This document shows positions 1 to 5,663 of a stretch of DNA of 11,343 nucleotides, one piece after another. This stretch comes from an uncultured Bacteroidia bacterium (GTDB taxonomy: Bacteria; Bacteroidota; Bacteroidia; Bacteroidales; UBA932): contig CACYEB010000229.1 in assembly GCA_902773305.1 (NCBI GenBank), positions 1 to 11,343 of the forward strand, read 5' to 3'. How positions within the stretch are numbered: position 1 is the first letter of the stretch; each line of letters begins with the position of its first letter. The notes under the pieces are model-generated. The model had not been told where the DNA came from. It saw only the letters and a list, made by a program, of their open reading frames with translations, and searched no databases. The position numbers and the translations under genes are program-made.

Positions 1-4
1 CAGG

Positions 5-478
5 ATGGTCGTAAATATCATATCCATACTCCTGGCGCTGGCCGGCATAATAGGCTGTTTCCTGCCGGTAATCCCAGGTCCGCCGCTCAGCTGGGGCGCC
101 TTGCTGCTGCTCTACTTCTTCGGCAACGGGGAGATGTCCCTCCAATTTCTGCTCATCTGGCTTGGCATCACCGTGTTCGTCACTGTACTCGACTACATTG
201 TTCCCGCCCACTTCACCCGGCTTTCGGGTGGCAGCAAGGCGGCAGGCCGCGGTTCTATGGTGGGACTCATCGCCGGATTGATACTCTTTCCGCCGTGGGG
301 AATGATTGTCGGAGCATTCCTCGGAGCCCTGCTCGCTGAGGTGCTCATCAACCGTGCCTCTGTCGCCGACAGCGTCAAGCCTGCCCTGGGCTCGTTCGCC
401 GGCTTTCTGTGCGGCACCTTTGCCAAGCTTGTCGCCAGCGGCTTTATGTTCTGGTATATGTTCCGTTTCTGGAACTAG
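5..478 (+). CDS. DUF456 family small integral membrane protein
   Basis: This 157-residue, very hydrophobic protein matches the DUF456 family, whose function is not established. The family hallmark is the N-terminal helix running into a Pro/Gly-rich turn (GCFLPVIPGPPLSWG, about residues 17-31). It is followed by further membrane segments at about 46-66, 82-112 and 128-152. The middle helices are rich in small residues (AGLILFPPWGMIVGAFLGALLA), as in glycine-zipper-like packing. The ATG at position 5 gives a normal N-terminus for the family, but only four bases precede it, so a start slightly upstream cannot be excluded. It ends in TAG at 476-478. No T-rich terminator follows on this strand; the repeats at 500-632 come directly after. 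It is convergent with the tRNA-Pro gene. Confidence 0.85.
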   Translation: MVVNIISILLALAGIIGCFLPVIPGPPLSWGALLLLYFFGNGEMSLQFLLIWLGITVFVTVLDYIVPAHFTRLSGGSKAAGRGSMVGLIAGLILFPPWGMIVGAFLGALLAEVLINRASVADSVKPALGSFAGFLCGTFAKLVASGFMFWYMFRFWN

Positions 479-499
479 AGCGAACTCTCCGGTGTCTCC

Positions 500-632
500 T
501 GTGTGCAAATAGACTCGTTTTACACACCCAGATGCTTTTCGGTATTCCCGCGTGTGCAATTCTTCCTGTTTCGCACACCAGAGCTGCTTCTGAATGTCTT
601 CGGGTGCAAACCATCCTGTTTCACACCCCGGA
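500..632. repeat. Three ~50-nt degenerate repeats, each with a hairpin
   Basis: The motif [GT]GTGCAA begins at about 502, 553 and 603, a period of 51 then 50 nt. Each copy can fold: GTGTG (501-505) with CACAC (523-527), extended by AAA/TTT; GTGTGC (552-557) with GCACAC (573-578); GGGTG (602-606) with CACCC (624-628). The third copy changes both arms together (GTGTG/CACAC to GGGTG/CACCC), which is what selection for pairing would leave. Loops share a CCTGTTT or CTCGTTTT core, and the 3' flanks resemble CAGAtGC / CAGAgCTGC. No T-tract follows any of them, so they are not ordinary intrinsic terminators. Their role is unknown. Confidence 0.7.
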
Positions 633-650
633 GTCACTGCAAATACACAA

Positions 651-671
651 AAAGCCGGCATTTCTGCCGGC
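651..671 (-). terminator. Intrinsic terminator of tRNA-Pro
   Basis: On the minus strand a 7-bp stem, GCCGGCA with TGCCGGC, closes a 4-nt GAAA loop and is followed at once by TTTTTGTG. It begins 7 nt after the tRNA-Pro discriminator base. On the plus strand there is no T-tract after the hairpin, so it should act only for the tRNA. Confidence 0.88.
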
Positions 672-677
672 CTTACG

Positions 678-751
678 TCGGGATACCCCGACTCGAACGG
701 GGGACCACCTGGTCCCAAACCAGGTACGCTAACCAACTGCGCCACATCCCG
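678..751 (-). tRNA. tRNA-Pro, anticodon TGG
   Basis: The minus strand folds as a full cloverleaf. The acceptor CGGGATG pairs with TATCCCG, with one G-T pair. The D stem is GCGC/GCGT with an AGTTGGTTA loop. The anticodon stem CCTGG/CCAGG encloses loop TTTGGGA, giving anticodon TGG (proline). The T arm is CCCCG-TTCGAGT-CGGGG. The discriminator is A, usual for tRNA-Pro, and C1-G72 is the usual proline first pair. CCA is not encoded, so it must be added enzymatically. The UGG anticodon reads CCA and CCG, and often all four proline codons when modified. Confidence 0.97.
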
Positions 752-761
752 ATTGCAGCCG

Positions 762-769
762 CAAAGGTA
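762..769 (-). promoter_or_regulatory. -7 box of the tRNA-Pro promoter
   Basis: The minus strand reads TACCTTTG, an exact match to the Bacteroidota -7 consensus TAnnTTTG. It lies 10 nt before the mature 5' end of tRNA-Pro, so transcription would start within a few bases of the tRNA. I see no clear TTG at the expected 19-nt spacing; that region is an A/T run. The same octamer stands upstream of tyrS. Confidence 0.6.
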
Positions 770-777
770 ATTATTTT

Positions 778-807
778 TTGTCAAAAAAAATTTAACTGCT
801 ATCTTTG
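778..807 (+). promoter_or_regulatory. Bacteroidota-type promoter reading toward tRNA-Ser
   Basis: TTG at 778-780 is separated by exactly 19 nt from TATCTTTG at 800-807, which fits the TTG-N19-TAnnTTTG form. The start site would be near 813, leaving a leader of about 160 nt before tRNA-Ser. It is divergent from the tRNA-Pro promoter, and the two share the AT-rich 770-798 segment. Confidence 0.65.
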
Positions 808-835
808 CAATCCCCTAGCGGTCGCCGGGTATAAC

Positions 836-915
836 TAATAATCGCCATCAGGCCATAGCGGAGCGCGAGCAGGGATAATAATCGCCGTCGGGCGATAGCG
901 AAAGCCGGGCGGCGT
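836..915 (+). repeat. Two 40-nt tandem repeat units
   Basis: TAATAATCGCC starts at 836 and again at 876, so the units are exactly 40 nt apart. Both continue with (A/G)TC(A/G)GGC(C/G)ATAGCG(G/A)A. Each unit holds a small hairpin, GCC-ATCA-GGC in the first and CGCC-GTCG-GGCG in the second. A weaker related piece (GCGGTCGCCGGG, 818-829) precedes them. The units lie inside the predicted leader of tRNA-Ser. They look like short intergenic repeat elements, not coding sequence. Confidence 0.6.
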
Positions 916-949
916 AGGCTTGTGGGATAGCTAGGCTGGAGCGAGGGGT

Positions 950-965
950 CTGGGGCTTGCCCCAG
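950..965 (+). other. GC-rich hairpin just upstream of tRNA-Ser
   Basis: CTGGGG (950-955) pairs with CCCCAG (960-965) around a CTTG tetraloop. It stands 8 nt before the tRNA-Ser 5' end, with no T-tract after it, so it is not a terminator. It may be the 3' end of the repeat element starting near 818, or a processing structure in the tRNA precursor. Confidence 0.5.
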
Positions 966-973
966 TATAATCA

Positions 974-1061
974 GGTGAGGTGGGTGAGTGGCTGAAACCA
1001 CCAGTTTGCTAAACTGACGTACTCGATTAGGGTACCGGGGGTTCGAATCCCCCCCTCACCG
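974..1061 (+). tRNA. tRNA-Ser, anticodon GCT
   Basis: This is an 88-nt class II tRNA. The acceptor GGTGAGG (974-980) pairs with CCTCACC (1054-1060) and the discriminator is G1061, as usual for serine. The anticodon loop TTGCTAA gives GCT, reading AGC and AGT. The long variable arm GTAC...GTAC is the serine identity feature. The T arm is GGGGG-TTCGAAT-CCCCC (1037-1053). CCA is not encoded. The outermost anticodon-stem pair (27-43) is a C-A mismatch; the other four pair. Confidence 0.97.
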
Positions 1062-1066
1062 CGCTG

Positions 1067-1110
1067 AAAGACCTTATATGTGTTGAAATCAAGCATATAA
1101 GGTCTTTTTC
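1067..1110 (+). terminator. Strong intrinsic terminator after tRNA-Ser
   Basis: A perfect 14-bp stem is formed by 1067-1080 (AAAGACCTTATATG) and 1094-1107, with a 13-nt loop and a T-run through 1109. It starts 5 nt after the tRNA-Ser discriminator base. The symmetrical A/T flanks mean it could also work on the opposite strand. Confidence 0.92.
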
Positions 1111-1154
1111 TATTTAAATAATTGCACCCAAAGCACCACTGGTTCAGCCGCCGT

Positions 1155-1185
1155 TTTGTCTTGTAAACAACTTTGCTTAACTTTG
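1155..1185 (+). promoter_or_regulatory. Promoter of the BIG2/kelch lipoprotein gene
   Basis: TTTG at 1155-1158, a spacer of exactly 19 nt, then TAACTTTG at 1178-1185 make a near-ideal Bacteroidota promoter. The start site should be near 1191, giving a leader of about 20 nt before the ATG at 1213. That leader is A/T-rich with no Shine-Dalgarno, as is normal in this phylum. Confidence 0.8.
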
Positions 1186-1212
1186 GTGTAATCACTTCTA
1201 TTTTAAACTTGT

Positions 1213-2916
1213 ATGAAACGTATTCTTCCCCTGCTGACACTGTGCACAGCACTTCTGGCAGTTATTTCCTGTAAAAAACCTGTCCCCGTGGCCGTGACCG
1301 ACATAAAGGTGGAGCCCGGAACCTTGTCTCTCGAGGTCGAAGAAACCGGCGTGCTCGCTGTCACCATCTCTCCCGAAAATGCCGAGAACAAAGACTTTAC
1401 GGTAACAAGCAGTAAGCCTTCCGTGGCATCGGCAGAAAAAACCGGCGACGCCCAAATCAAAGTCACCGCCCTGAAGGAGGGCAATGCCACCATCGCCGTA
1501 AAGAGTGCCGACGGCGGCAAGACAGCCACCTGCTCCGTGACGGTAGCCGCGAAGGTAATACCCGTTGATCGCATCTGGTTTGATTTTGAGGAAGATGAGG
1601 TTGCGGCTTCTATGATTGGTCACATCTTCCAGTTGCCTATTAATTTCTCTCCTGAGAATGCCACCAACCTCAACACCCTTACTGCAACCAGCAGCAACCC
1701 CGATGTGGTTGAGGTTACCGAAGAAGGTTTGCTTGTCGTGGGCCCCGGCTCCACCGTCATCACCCTTTCCAATGCCGACGGCAGCGTGAGCGCCTCCTGT
1801 ACCATCACAGTACCTACTCCTGTTATCGAATGGGTAAAGATGGAATACGAAAAACTCCCTGATATGACCATTCCCCGTTCCGATATGGCGATATTCTACT
1901 CTGGTGACGAACTGGTAGTGGCCGGCGGGCACACAAATGGATTCAGAACAACAGACAACGCCGGATACCTAAAAGATGGCAACTGGACAGAGATGACAAT
2001 GACCGCCAGACACGACAACCAGGCAACCGTTATCCTCGAAAACGGTAAAGTTGCAATTTTGGGTGGCACCGGCAACGGCGGAAGCGGCACCTACGCCAAC
2101 GTTGACCTTTATGATCCGGGAAACCACTCCTTCTCTGCACTGCCTGCTATGAAGACCTCCCGCGGCCTTTTCCACGGCACGGCAATAGGGAATGACATCG
2201 TTGTATCGGGCAACTGGTACAGCAGTGACAACATAGAGCGATACAGCGCAGCGGACAATGAATTCACTGTTATAAAGGGGGTATCTTCCAACCGCAGCAA
2301 CCCCTATGTGCTCAGAAGCGCTGACAATAACGCAATAGTATTCGGTGCCTGGGATACCCGCGGCTCTACTTCCAGTGCCGCCTGCGTCGTAGACCAACTG
2401 GACGGAGAGTCGTTCATACCCGATCTGTTCGAGGAGTGGAAACCGATGTATGTCCCCACCTCATTCAAATCTACCGACTGCCAGATTGGCGACTATAAAT
2501 ACCTGATTGGGCTTGAGAATACACAGACCGACTTTACCTATGGCCTCTGCCTTGTTGACGGCAACGAGTTCTCTTTGGTTAAAACATTCGTGAGAATTCC
2601 CCATAGAGACCCCGACGGGAACGGCATTTACTATAACGGCATTATCCTGGTAGACCAAAGCAAGCAGGTCGGATATATGATAGCTTGTGACCGTAACCGT
2701 ACTGAAAAATACTATGTATTGAAAATCGACTATGCCCAGGTGCTGACCCGCGGCACGGCCAACCTCACGATATACTACTCCGATCCCATCGACGATATTG
2801 CAGCGGGCCAGAGTGGATATGCACTGATGCCCGACGGCCGCGTGATGGTTGCCGGCGGCATATATAACAGCAACTCCACCACATACCAGACTATGTATGC
2901 CTTCGGTCCATTCTAG
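1213..2916 (+). CDS. Lipoprotein with two BIG2 Ig-like domains and a kelch-type propeller
   Basis: This 567-residue protein is exported. It has a type II signal peptide with lipobox VISC, so C20 is the lipidated residue. Residues ~28-111 and ~118-200 are two BIG2 (bacterial Ig-like 2) domains, each ending in the typical xxTCSVTV / xASCTITV strand. From about 205 to the end it resembles a kelch/galactose-oxidase-type beta-propeller. Repeated blades show a hydrophobic strand followed by GG (LVVAGG near 235, VAILGG near 281, VMVAGG near the C-terminus). There is no catalytic signature I can point to. The residues after C20 (KKPVPVAV) lack the acidic cluster often found in surface-exported Bacteroidota lipoproteins, so it may face the periplasm. 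It stands alone between its own promoter and terminator. The ligand is unknown; carbohydrate or protein binding is a guess from domain type. Confidence 0.85.
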   Translation: MKRILPLLTLCTALLAVISCKKPVPVAVTDIKVEPGTLSLEVEETGVLAVTISPENAENKDFTVTSSKPSVASAEKTGDAQIKVTALKEGNATIAVKSADGGKTATCSVTVAAKVIPVDRIWFDFEEDEVAASMIGHIFQLPINFSPENATNLNTLTATSSNPDVVEVTEEGLLVVGPGSTVITLSNADGSVSASCTITVPTPVIEWVKMEYEKLPDMTIPRSDMAIFYSGDELVVAGGHTNGFRTTDNAGYLKDGNWTEMTMTARHDNQATVILENGKVAILGGTGNGGSGTYANVDLYDPGNHSFSALPAMKTSRGLFHGTAIGNDIVVSGNWYSSDNIERYSAADNEFTVIKGVSSNRSNPYVLRSADNNAIVFGAWDTRGSTSSAACVVDQLDGESFIPDLFEEWKPMYVPTSFKSTDCQIGDYKYLIGLENTQTDFTYGLCLVDGNEFSLVKTFVRIPHRDPDGNGIYYNGIILVDQSKQVGYMIACDRNRTEKYYVLKIDYAQVLTRGTANLTIYYSDPIDDIAAGQSGYALMPDGRVMVAGGIYNSNSTTYQTMYAFGPF

Positions 2917-2941
2917 CGGGCTGATTAACGCACTGATACGG

Positions 2942-2976
2942 AAAGTCCTCCCCCGGCGAGGGGGAGGACTTTTATT
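2942..2976 (+). terminator. Intrinsic terminator after the lipoprotein gene
   Basis: A perfect 13-bp stem, 2942-2954 (AAAGTCCTCCCCC) with 2960-2972, closes a GGCGA loop and is followed by TTTTATTTT. It lies 25 nt after the lipoprotein stop codon. ilvE converges from the other side, and the hairpin may also stop ilvE transcription. On that strand only TTT follows before CC, so it should be weaker. Confidence 0.92.
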
Positions 2977-3009
2977 TTACGCTGATTGTAAACTCTTTAC
3001 GCTGCCACC

Positions 3010-4026
3010 TTACTCCACTATCGTGCACCAGCCGTGGGTATCCTCGGCGCGGCCGTACTGTATGTCGCGGAGACGGGTATAGAGTTCGCGGCATACCGGG
3101 CCGGGCTCCGAGCCATACTCTACATACTCTTTGGTATCAAGGTCATAAATAGATCCGATGGGGGCTATCACCGCCGCAGTACCGCACGCGCCTGCTTCGG
3201 AGAAGGTTTTGAGCTCCTCTACCGGTATCGGCCGCTGCTCGACCTTGAGGCCCATATCCGCAGCCAGGGTACGCAGACTCTTATTTGTAATCGAAGGCAG
3301 AATAGACGGAGAGGCCGGGGTGATATAGGTTCCGTCCTTGATGCCAAAGAAGTTGGCGGCACCGCATTCCTCTATGTACTTATGCTCCGCAGCATCCAGA
3401 TACATCACGTTTGCATAGCCCAGTTTGGAAGCCTTGTCGCCGGAGAGGAGGCTGGAGGCGTAGTTGCCGCCCGCCTTGACATCACCGGTACCTCGCGGGG
3501 CTGCCCTGTCCTGAATACGGTCTATCACCACCTTTATCATCTGCATACCACCCTTGAAATAAGGACCTACCGGCGAGCAGAACGCCACAAACTCGGTTTC
3601 GGGACAAGTGTGGACACCCAGGGCCACCTGGGCCCCATAGATAAACGGCCTGATATACAGCGAAGCGCCAGACTCATACGGCGGCACAAAATCGATGTTC
3701 AGTTTGACCAGTCTGATGCAAGCCTCTATGAAGGTCTCCTCAGGCAGGGGCGTCATACACAACTTTCGGGCTGAAGACTGCAGGCGCAGGGCATTATCCC
3801 TGACCCGGAAAAGGCGCACCCGGCCATCCACGCCGCGAAAGGCCTTAAGACCCTCGAATGCCTCAATGCCGTAGTGGAGACACATTGTGGACATATGCAT
3901 GTGGATGTATTCATCTTCCGTGACGGAGAGCGGACTCCATTTCTTACCGTCAAAAGAGCACCTTACATTGGCGTTGGTCTTTACATACCCAAACCCGATG
4001 TTGTTCCAATCGATATTCGCTGCCAT
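3010..4026 (-). CDS. ilvE: Branched-chain amino acid aminotransferase (class IV PLP enzyme)
   Basis: At 338 residues this is a full-length fold-type IV (BCAT) aminotransferase. It is cytosolic and transfers amino groups between glutamate and the 2-keto acids of valine, leucine and isoleucine. The PLP-binding lysine is K184 in GDVKAGGNYA. The class IV signature EECGAANFF is at 219-227, with the PLP-contacting glutamate E220. The N-terminal part (DGKKWSPLSV, HYGIEAFEGLKAFR) is typical of the long eukaryote-like/bacterial BCAT subgroup. The start at 4026 (ATG) gives the normal N-terminus MAANIDWNNIGFGY. No ilvBCD or leu genes are visible beside it. It sits downstream of the lolC/E terminator with its own weak -7 box, so it is probably transcribed alone. 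D-amino acid aminotransferase or ADC lyase are class IV relatives, but the length and motifs favour BCAT. Confidence 0.95.
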   Translation of the reverse strand: MAANIDWNNIGFGYVKTNANVRCSFDGKKWSPLSVTEDEYIHMHMSTMCLHYGIEAFEGLKAFRGVDGRVRLFRVRDNALRLQSSARKLCMTPLPEETFIEACIRLVKLNIDFVPPYESGASLYIRPFIYGAQVALGVHTCPETEFVAFCSPVGPYFKGGMQMIKVVIDRIQDRAAPRGTGDVKAGGNYASSLLSGDKASKLGYANVMYLDAAEHKYIEECGAANFFGIKDGTYITPASPSILPSITNKSLRTLAADMGLKVEQRPIPVEELKTFSEAGACGTAAVIAPIGSIYDLDTKEYVEYGSEPGPVCRELYTRLRDIQYGRAEDTHGWCTIVE

Positions 4027-4052
4027 AATATGATTAATTGTTATCCGGGCGG

Positions 4053-4060
4053 CTAAGGTA
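4053..4060 (-). promoter_or_regulatory. Possible -7 box for ilvE
   Basis: The minus strand has TACCTTAG, one base away from TAnnTTTG, 26 nt before the ilvE ATG. That distance is similar to the tyrS promoter (31 nt). No TTG is seen 19 nt upstream. It lies immediately beyond the T-run of the lolC/E terminator. Confidence 0.35.
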
Positions 4061-4064
4061 GCAC

Positions 4065-4101
4065 AAAAAAAGCGTGATTGTAAAGGTTTCTACGCTTTTT
4101 T
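4065..4101 (-). terminator. Terminator overlapping the end of the lolC/E-type gene
   Basis: On the minus strand AAAAAAGCGT (4092-4101) pairs with ACGCTTTTTT (4066-4075), a 10-bp stem around a 16-nt loop, ending in a seven-base T-run. The 5' arm contains the last codons (IKKA) and the first base of the TAG stop of the permease gene. It should end the tyrS-rbfA-lolC/E transcript. A terminating ribosome would cover the 5' arm, so efficiency may depend on translation. Confidence 0.7.
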
Positions 4102-5313
4102 GATACGCACCGCTTTCACAAAATGCGACATAAGATACCCGATGGCCGCCACGGATACGAAAACCGCCAGGACATCAAGGGCTTGGATATGCACCGGATA
4201 GTAAGAAACCACAAAATTGCCGGGGAGACCCACCAGGTGGAAATATTGCTGGGCAAGGCATACCGCAAGCCCCGTCACGACGCCGGCCGCGGCTCCCAGC
4301 AGCGAAATCATCCACCCTTCTGTGGTAAAGATGCGGTTTATCGTGTTGTCATCGGCCCCCACAGATCGGAGAACCTCAATATCTTCCTGCTTCTCAATTA
4401 TAAGCATGGAAAGCGAACCGAACACATTGCAGGAGATTATCAGTACCACGAAAATCAGAATCAGGTAAATGGCCAGTTTTTCATAGGTCATCATCTTGTA
4501 CAGCGATTCATTTTGCTGATATTTGTTCTTGACTGAAAAACCCTCGCCGAACATCGATGACAGTTCTTTCTGGAACCGTGAAGATATGACACCCTTTTTG
4601 GTAAGGAACCCTGGGCTTACCCGTATTTCAAGTTGCGACACCTCGTCTGAATAATCCAGCAGACGGCGGAGTGCCTCTATAGGCATATAGACATACTGTT
4701 CGTCAAAATTCTTTTCAAGGGTGACGATACCGGCCGGGAAGAGAGTCGTCTTTTTGAGCGATGCGGCAGGATCGGCCACGGAGATACGCGCCGTTCGTGA
4801 GGGGAAATACACTTCCAGCGGTGTCAAAAAGCTCAGGCTGAGGCGCAAGTCGTGAGCGATGGTACTTCCCAGCACCATCTGATCCAGTTCTCCGTCTTTC
4901 AGTTCAAAGCTCCCCTGAGAGACAAACTTGGTAAGGCCTGTCACCTCCTGATATGTCGGGCTGACCCCACGGGCGGTGACTATCGCCTCCCTTTCGTCAT
5001 ATTTGACGAACACCGTCTCTTCAAGCACCTCTTCTACGGAGAGTACCCCCTCCATTGAGCGCAGTCCGGCCACCACGGCACTGTCCGCAGGGAACACCTT
5101 ACCCCTTTCCGGAACTATCACGGCATCGGGGGTGTAACTGTCAAACATCCCCTTGAGCAAGTCGTCGAAACCGTTGTAAATAGAAAGGATTATTACCAGT
5201 GCAGCGCACCCCACGGCGATGCCCGCAGCCGATATAATGGATATTATGTTTATCACATTATGCGACTTCTTGGCAAACAAGTAGCGCCGCGCTATGAAAA
5301 ACGTCGGATTCAA
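4090..5313 (-). CDS. Lipoprotein-releasing ABC transporter permease (LolC/LolE, FtsX-like)
   Basis: This 407-residue inner-membrane permease has MacB/FtsX architecture. One N-terminal helix (~20-46, VINIISIISAAGIAVGCAAL) is followed by a large periplasmic domain (~50-275). Three C-terminal helices lie at ~279-306, ~333-356 and ~376-397. The cytoplasmic stretch EKQEDIEVLRSVGA (307-320) is the coupling-helix region typical of FtsX permeases. The N-terminus FIARRYLFAKKSHNVINIIS is characteristic of the LolC/E branch, which extracts outer-membrane lipoproteins from the inner membrane with the ATPase LolD. No lolD is visible here. The start codon is TTG (5311-5313), directly abutting the rbfA TAA and in the same frame; no ATG occurs before residue 56, so TTG is the only sensible start. 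LolC cannot be told from LolE by eye. Confidence 0.9.
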   Translation of the reverse strand: MNPTFFIARRYLFAKKSHNVINIISIISAAGIAVGCAALVIILSIYNGFDDLLKGMFDSYTPDAVIVPERGKVFPADSAVVAGLRSMEGVLSVEEVLEETVFVKYDEREAIVTARGVSPTYQEVTGLTKFVSQGSFELKDGELDQMVLGSTIAHDLRLSLSFLTPLEVYFPSRTARISVADPAASLKKTTLFPAGIVTLEKNFDEQYVYMPIEALRRLLDYSDEVSQLEIRVSPGFLTKKGVISSRFQKELSSMFGEGFSVKNKYQQNESLYKMMTYEKLAIYLILIFVVLIISCNVFGSLSMLIIEKQEDIEVLRSVGADDNTINRIFTTEGWMISLLGAAAGVVTGLAVCLAQQYFHLVGLPGNFVVSYYPVHIQALDVLAVFVSVAAIGYLMSHFVKAVRIKKA

Positions 5314-5661
5314 TTACTTCTTGAGCAACTCTTCGATATGTTCTACATAGTCGAGACTGTCGTCAAGGTAGAACTGCAGTTCAGGAACTATGCGCAGCTG
5401 CTTGCCCACGCGGCGGCCCAGCTCTCCGCGCAGGGCGCGGGTCTGATCGCCTATTATCTCCATCACCGTCTCGCTCTTGGAAGAGGGGAAAATGCTTACA
5501 TATACCTTGGCCTGCGACAGGTCGGGGCTTATCTTGACCCCGCTGACCGACACCAGGGCGCCGTCGAAGGCGGCCATTCCCTTGCCGCGGATAATTTCTG
5601 CCATATCGCGCTTTATCTGAGACGCGACCTTGAGTTGACGAGTGCTGGCGGGACCTTCCAT
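5314..5661 (-). CDS. rbfA: 30S ribosome-binding factor RbfA
   Basis: The 115-residue product has the expected RbfA length and KH-like pattern. It has an N-terminal helix (RQLKVASQIKRDMAEIIR, 8-25), a central strand pair with VSGVKISPDLSQAKVYVSIF (39-58), and a C-terminal RIVPELQFYLDDSLDYVEHIEELLKK. RbfA binds the immature 30S subunit near the 5' end of 16S rRNA, aiding late maturation and cold growth. The gene starts 2 nt after the tyrS stop (TAA-TT-ATG), and its own stop is followed immediately by the TTG start of the permease gene, so all three are probably translationally coupled. The rbfA-permease pairing fits what is often seen in Bacteroidota. Confidence 0.95.
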   Translation of the reverse strand: MEGPASTRQLKVASQIKRDMAEIIRGKGMAAFDGALVSVSGVKISPDLSQAKVYVSIFPSSKSETVMEIIGDQTRALRGELGRRVGKQLRIVPELQFYLDDSLDYVEHIEELLKK

Positions 5662-5663
5662 AA

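Noticed and set aside
500..632. CRISPR array
   Set aside because: Only three degenerate copies, spacers are not unique sequences between identical repeats, and no cas genes are present.
503..838. Open frame of 111 codons on the plus strand
   Set aside because: It runs straight through the hairpin repeats and the antisense of tRNA-Pro, with no family resemblance; the RNA gene and repeats explain the sequence.
966..971. TATAAT just before tRNA-Ser, like an E. coli -10 box
   Set aside because: It ends only 2 nt before the mature tRNA, so transcription would begin inside the tRNA; Bacteroidota promoters use TAnnTTTG instead.
3034..3774. Plus-strand open frame of 246 codons opposite ilvE
   Set aside because: Shadow of the aminotransferase; no start context or domain of its own.
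4036..4046. GGATAACAATT on the minus strand before ilvE, identical to half a lac operator
   Set aside because: No symmetric second half and no LacI-type regulator nearby; an 11-base A/T-rich match is plausibly chance.
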